Assembly: GCF_013299185.1 (NCBI RefSeq)
Contig: NZ_JAAFKG010000042.1
Span: 1 to 64,000, forward strand
Origin: Microcoleus sp. bin48.metabat.b7b8b9.023
GTDB taxonomy: Bacteria > Cyanobacteriota > Cyanobacteriia > Cyanobacteriales > Microcoleaceae
DNA: 64,000 nt
Reading direction: 5' to 3'
A model generated the notes under the pieces. It saw only the letters and a program-made list of their open reading frames with translations, had not been told where the DNA came from and ran no database searches. A program made the position numbers and the translations under genes. How positions within the stretch are numbered: position 1 is the first letter of the stretch; each line of letters starts with the position of its first letter. Of the stretch, positions 60,545 through 64,000 are shown one piece after another.

Positions 60545-60805
60545 GTCAATGGTACGTAGTTGCGCTTGAGCGCTCTTTCTTATATATCAAGCAATACAGT
60601 TAACTGAAAACTGGTAGTCAATGGTACGTAGTTGCGCTTGAGCGCTCTTTCTTATATATAAAGCAATACGGTTCGCTCATATACTGCTACTCGTGAAACT
60701 TCTATGAAAAATAGATACAGTTTGCTTCGTTCCTCTCGAAGGACAATCTTAAGTAAACCTTATTGATATATAAAGAGCGCCCAAGCGCAAATACGTACCT
60801 AATAA
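60545..60805. repeat. Two-copy element with inverted copy (GTACGTAGTTGCGC)
   Basis: AGTCAATGGTACGTAGTTGC followed by GCTTGAGCGCTCTTTCTTAT occurs at about 60549 and 60613, and an inverted form (TATAAAGAGCGCCCAAGCGC) lies at about 60770-60800. It looks like a small hairpin-ended element of about 250 bp between the transposase remnant and phr. Part of it also gives the false 5' end of the LRR gene at 45780-45830. Confidence 0.6.
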
Positions 60806-60858
60806 CGAACACCTATAAGAAGGACTGAAGTCCTCACTACAAACCAAAAATCATTTAC

Positions 60859-62310
60859 TTACTCAACGATTTTTTGCTGCTTGAAAAGTTCCTTAAACTT
60901 GCGCTGCTGCTGATTGTGATCTACAATTGGATCGGGATAATGAAGCAGCCGACGTTCTATAGGCGAAATATTTCCAGTTAGCAAAAGCTTAGTATCCACT
61001 CGGCGCAATTCTGGAACCCAGTGGCGAATATATTCCCCTTCCGGGTCAAATTTTTGAGCTTGACTGGCGGGATTGAATATTCGCAAAGGTTTCGGATCCA
61101 TGCCACTCGATGCACTCCACTGCCAGCCGCCATTGTTAGCAGAAAGGTCGCCATCAATCAATTTTTGCATGAAGTATTTTTCGCCCCACTGCCAGTTAAT
61201 AATTAAATCTTTCGTGAGGAAACTAGCAACTATCATCCGACATCGATTGTGCATCCAACCTGTTTGATTTAACTGCCGCATTGCCGCATCAATAATTGGA
61301 TAGCCAGTTTTGCCCCTGCACCAAGCTTGAAACAGCTTTTCATTGTTATCCCAGGGAAAGTCTTTGAATGCTTTACGGTAGGGCCCATCTGCTAATTCAG
61401 GGAAGTTGTACATGGCGTGTTGGTAAAATTCCCGCCACGCTATTTCCTGTTGCCAAGTGCGGATACTTGTGCAGGATTCTTCGCTGTGACAACTGTCCAT
61501 CACTGTCTGGATAGCTTGCCAAACAGTGCGGATGCCTATTGCACCAAATTTGAGGGCGGCGCTGAGTTGGGATGTGCCGCTAACTGCGGGGAAATTGCGC
61601 TGTTCTTGATATTCGTAAATTGCGTTTTCGCAAAATTCTTCTAATTTTTTGTGTGCGGCCTCTTCTCCGGGTTCTATTACTAATGGATTTTCCCAAATAA
61701 ATCCCAAACTCAAGGCCGTTGGCAGGGTTTTTGTTACACCTGTTTGGTTGGCTATTTCTTGTTCTTCTGCGGTTAATCCGGTCATTAATTCCGGATAATT
61801 TATCGGTAGTGTCTCTACAGGTTGGGCTTTTGGTTGGCTGTTCCATTTTTTCCAAAATGGTGTATAAACTGTGTAGGGATTCCCTGTACCAGTCCGGATT
61901 TCGTCGGGGGCGTGCAGAACTTGATCCCAGAAGTTTTTAACTTGTATTCCTGCTTGTTGGAGGGCGTTTGATACTGATATATCGCGCTCATTTGCATAGG
62001 GTTCTACATCTCTGTTCCAAAATACTGCTTTAGCATTGAGTGCCGCGGCTAATTTCGGTATTCCCATACGCGGGTCATCTTGAATTATTAGTAATTGGCT
62101 GCCTGATTCGCTGTAACGTGAGGAGAGTTTTTCCAAGCAACCTATCATGTAGGTAACTCTGGCGGGCGCTATGTCATCGCGATCGAGTATATTGCGATCG
62201 AGACAAAAAATCCCGACTACTTTCGGACTTTGCTGGCGCGCTGCTGCTAGTCCAATGTTGTCAGAAATACGCAAGTCGCGACGGTGCCAAAATAAAATTA
62301 AATCAGACAT
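60859..62310 (-). CDS. phr: Deoxyribodipyrimidine photolyase
   Basis: The 483-residue product starts [20 protein letters not shown], the Rossmann-type antenna domain, and has the FAD domain motifs [20 protein letters not shown] and [20 protein letters not shown] then [20 protein letters not shown]. It splits cyclobutane dimers with light. The cofactor set and length fit class I CPD photolyases of cyanobacteria. No other repair gene is close by. Confidence 0.96.
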   Translation of the reverse strand: MSDLILFWHRRDLRISDNIGLAAARQQSPKVVGIFCLDRNILDRDDIAPARVTYMIGCLEKLSSRYSESGSQLLIIQDDPRMGIPKLAAALNAKAVFWNRDVEPYANERDISVSNALQQAGIQVKNFWDQVLHAPDEIRTGTGNPYTVYTPFWKKWNSQPKAQPVETLPINYPELMTGLTAEEQEIANQTGVTKTLPTALSLGFIWENPLVIEPGEEAAHKKLEEFCENAIYEYQEQRNFPAVSGTSQLSAALKFGAIGIRTVWQAIQTVMDSCHSEESCTSIRTWQQEIAWREFYQHAMYNFPELADGPYRKAFKDFPWDNNEKLFQAWCRGKTGYPIIDAAMRQLNQTGWMHNRCRMIVASFLTKDLIINWQWGEKYFMQKLIDGDLSANNGGWQWSASSGMDPKPLRIFNPASQAQKFDPEGEYIRHWVPELRRVDTKLLLTGNISPIERRLLHYPDPIVDHNQQQRKFKELFKQQKIVE

Positions 62311-62357
62311 TAGATTTTAGATTTTAGATTTTAGATTTTAGATTTTAGATTTTAGAT
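62311..62357. repeat. TTAGATTTTAGATTTTAGATT short tandem repeat
   Basis: About six 8-bp units (TAGATTTT) lie directly upstream of phr. Between 62358 and 62612 there is an inverted pair (CGAGCCGGGGATTG with later CCGGGGG...) and CAACTGT heptamers at 62564-62599; no gene. Confidence 0.85.
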
Positions 62358-62612
62358 TGACTCCCACGGATCGAGCCGGGGATTGTTAGAATGCAGAGCT
62401 TTTTATAGTCTCCATCCCGCTCGTTCCCCCGGTTAAAGATGCGAATCAATGAATCCGGGGGCTGGTTACCAGAAAGAATTGGTTGAAAGCCGGAACCCCG
62501 ATCGGGAGAAATTCAAATCAGACTATTTATTAGTCCAATCCTCTTCCTTCCTTTGTCAAGTGCTGTCAACTGTCAACTGTCAACTGTCAACTGTCAACTG
62601 AACAACTTTGCT

Positions 62613-63161
62613 TTAAGTCAAAAAAGGACGGGCTAAGAAAAAGCTAGAAATAGATTTCGCATCAATTGGTTCCCCGGCTAAGATGGCTTTTTCTAATTCT
62701 TCTGGAGTGAATAAAACTGTCTCCATGTCTTCATCGTCGTCTTGTTCTGGCGGCTGTTCTAGTTTGACCAAATCTTGTGCTAAAAAAGCATAAATGATTT
62801 CGTCAGAATAACCGGGTGCTAGCATGAATTTGCCTAATTCCCGCCATTTTCCGGCGCGATATCCGGTTTCTTCTTCGATTTCCCGTTTGATAGTTTCGGC
62901 GGGGTTTTCATTGATTTCGACTGTACCTGCGGGAAATTCTAAAATCCGCCCTTTGGCGGCGAAACGGTATTGTCGCACCAAGACGAGTTTACCTTCGGGG
63001 GTAACGGGAACTGCTAGTGCTCCGCCTGGGTGGCGAATACATTCCCAATCGCCTTCGGAACCGTTGGGAAGGCGGAGGCTGGCTACATCAAAGTTGAATT
63101 TGCGCCCTTGGTAAAATAGGCGCTGTTTGAGCAGTTGGGGTAGTTCTTGACCGATCGACAT
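62613..63161 (-). CDS. Nudix hydrolase, ADP-ribose pyrophosphatase-like
   Basis: I choose ATG 63161 (MSIGQELPQLLKQRLFYQGR), 182 residues. The Nudix box is GTVEINENPAETIKREIEEE followed by TGYRAGKW, with the correct acidic residues. KLVLVRQYRFAAKGRILEFP precedes it as in ADP-ribose pyrophosphatases. The C-terminal part is acidic (EQDDDEDMETVLF). It hydrolyses a nucleoside diphosphate derivative; ADP-ribose is the likely substrate by family. Confidence 0.88.
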   Translation of the reverse strand: MSIGQELPQLLKQRLFYQGRKFNFDVASLRLPNGSEGDWECIRHPGGALAVPVTPEGKLVLVRQYRFAAKGRILEFPAGTVEINENPAETIKREIEEETGYRAGKWRELGKFMLAPGYSDEIIYAFLAQDLVKLEQPPEQDDDEDMETVLFTPEELEKAILAGEPIDAKSISSFFLARPFLT

Positions 63162-63201
63162 AAGTGAGAAGCGAATAATGTTTGATTGCACCGATTTAAG
63201 A

Positions 63202-63330
63202 CATGATATCGTTTCCGGTGGCATCGGAATAATAATTTGGATGCTGTCAGTGCGAGCGTCCGGCTCGCTACCCAAATCGCGAGCGGGACGCTCGCACTAC
63301 ATAATTCCGATGCCAACGGATTTGACATCA
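63202..63330. repeat. Nested inverted repeat with GTGCGAGCGTCC arms
   Basis: Outer ends: TGATATCGTTTCCGGTGGCA and TGCCAACGGATTTGACATCA, imperfect. Inner: AGTGCGAGCGTCCGGCTCGC and GCGAGCGGGACGCTCGCACT. Outer-end relatives are at 23808. It lies upstream of the Nudix gene. Confidence 0.75.
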
Positions 63331-63363
63331 TAGGCGATCGCCGCCCTGAATTTTGCTCATTTT

Positions 63364-63852
63364 CTACACTTTCATTTTTTGGACTCCGGAACAGTCTGCT
63401 GTTTTGAGGATTTGGTCGATCGCACTTTTGGTCACAGGATGCACCCAATCCGGCGCAATTTCTACCAAAGGTACTAATACAAAAGCTCTTTCCGCCATCC
63501 GGGGATGAGGTAAAGTCAGTGTCGGAGTTTCTAGGATTAAATCATCATAAAGCAGCAAATCCAGGTCGAGGGTTCTCGGCCCCCATTTTTCGCGGCGAAT
63601 CCGATTAAATTTTATTTCAACTTCTAATAAAGTTGCTAGCAATTGTTGTGGTTGTAGCGTAACTTCTAGGATGGCACAGGCGTTAATGTAATCGGGTTGC
63701 GGTGGCCCGACGGGGGCGGTTTGATACCAGCTAGAATGGGATTTTACGGCGATTCCTGGGGTGTTGTTGAGAGTTGCGATCGCGCTTTTGAGCGTGGCTA
63801 GGGAGTCGCCTAGGTTGCTACCAAGGGCGATCGCACATTTTGTTGATTTCAT
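63364..63852 (-). CDS. folK: HPPK, folate biosynthesis pyrophosphokinase
   Basis: ATG 63852 (MKSTKCAIALGSNLGDSLAT) gives 162 residues. The motifs are ALGSNLGDS at the start, EVEIKFNRIRREKWGPRTLD then LDLLLYDDL (the metal-binding DLDLL) and LTLPHPRMAERAFVLVPLVE, all typical of 2-amino-4-hydroxy-6-hydroxymethyldihydropteridine pyrophosphokinase. It makes the pyrophosphate substrate for folate synthesis. A Nudix gene follows on the same strand after 202 bp. Confidence 0.95.
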   Translation of the reverse strand: MKSTKCAIALGSNLGDSLATLKSAIATLNNTPGIAVKSHSSWYQTAPVGPPQPDYINACAILEVTLQPQQLLATLLEVEIKFNRIRREKWGPRTLDLDLLLYDDLILETPTLTLPHPRMAERAFVLVPLVEIAPDWVHPVTKSAIDQILKTADCSGVQKMKV

Positions 63853-64000
63853 TGGGAATTTGGAATTGGTCATTGGTCATTGGTCATTGGGCATTGGGCA
63901 TTGGGCATTGGAGTTACAAACGAGTAGTTAGAAACCGTTTTTTTTCTAACAATACTTCGTTACAGTTTGCAAAAATTCCAAACACTTCGATTTTGCTCAG
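63853..64000. repeat. TTGGTCATTGG/TTGGGCATTGG tandem repeats, then AT-rich end
   Basis: About seven units at 63868-63911 are related to the CCAATGCCC array at 15660-15913 in reverse orientation. The last 85 bp to the window end show no gene. Confidence 0.75.

Noticed and set aside
63083-63448. 121-residue minus-strand frame
   Set aside because: It overlaps the folK end, the nested inverted repeat and the Nudix start in another frame.

Overview
The window is cyanobacterial chromosome, most likely from a filamentous Oscillatoriales-type organism (Microcoleus/Oscillatoria-like; inferred, not proven). The grounds are very frequent HIP1 sites (GCGATCGC), heptameric GTTGACA/CAACTGT tandem repeats, several families of dispersed hairpin repeats, a HetP-family protein, an acyl-ACP synthetase, a MntCAB-type manganese transporter and cobalamin-riboswitch-controlled CbiMNQ. 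No rRNA, tRNA or CRISPR array was recognised.

Region 1-5.75 kb is accessory: a transposase tail next to the 3' remnant of a KAP-type NTPase, two multi-CBS proteins, an Imm30 protein with an antitoxin-like tail, a HigBA toxin-antitoxin pair, and an orphan toxin-like module followed by a possible immunity gene. Region 6-11.4 kb is mostly core metabolism (pyruvate dehydrogenase E2, YlqD, acyl-ACP synthetase) plus a truncated leucine-rich-repeat-type gene.

The most interesting region is 12.4-26.6 kb, a peptide-export island. It encodes an ABC exporter with an N-terminal cyclic-nucleotide-binding-like domain and a C39 leader peptidase, an HlyD-type adaptor, a HetP-family protein whose C-terminal part carries the same leader-like motif ending in GG as the local precursor peptides, three tandemly duplicated precursors, two further double-glycine precursors, an acyltransferase-TPR protein, an RTX protein and a PpiC-type foldase. 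Five copies of a palindrome (TGCCAAAATGGCA or TGCCAAATTGGCA) each lie exactly 22 nt before a TATATT/TATACT hexamer, giving a shared promoter architecture. One of them is cut off from the RTX gene by what looks like a tnpB-less IS200/IS605 derivative.

Region 26.7-39.6 kb holds two putative two-gene defence modules (ATPase + TOPRIM; restriction-endonuclease-like + TOPRIM), RecQ, Sua5/YciO, LarC with an in-frame repeat insertion, CbiO, a huge hairpin-repeat array, a methyltransferase and an unknown protein downstream of a cobalamin riboswitch, and a PIN/antitoxin pair. Region 39.7-53 kb has MntCAB, three Uma2-family proteins, a branched-chain-amino-acid-type binding protein, a truncated LRR gene, an RDD/pentapeptide-repeat membrane protein, a seven-copy 74-bp repeat array and an FAD oxidoreductase. 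Region 53.2-64 kb has a cobalamin riboswitch with CbiMNQ, a DUF2207 protein, a flotillin-like protein, a decayed ISKra4-type transposase, photolyase, a Nudix hydrolase and FolK.

Repeats are a major theme. They sit between genes, inside genes in frame, in a riboswitch loop, and supply a stop codon and a start region to neighbouring genes. All family assignments rest on reading motifs by eye; no database search was run.
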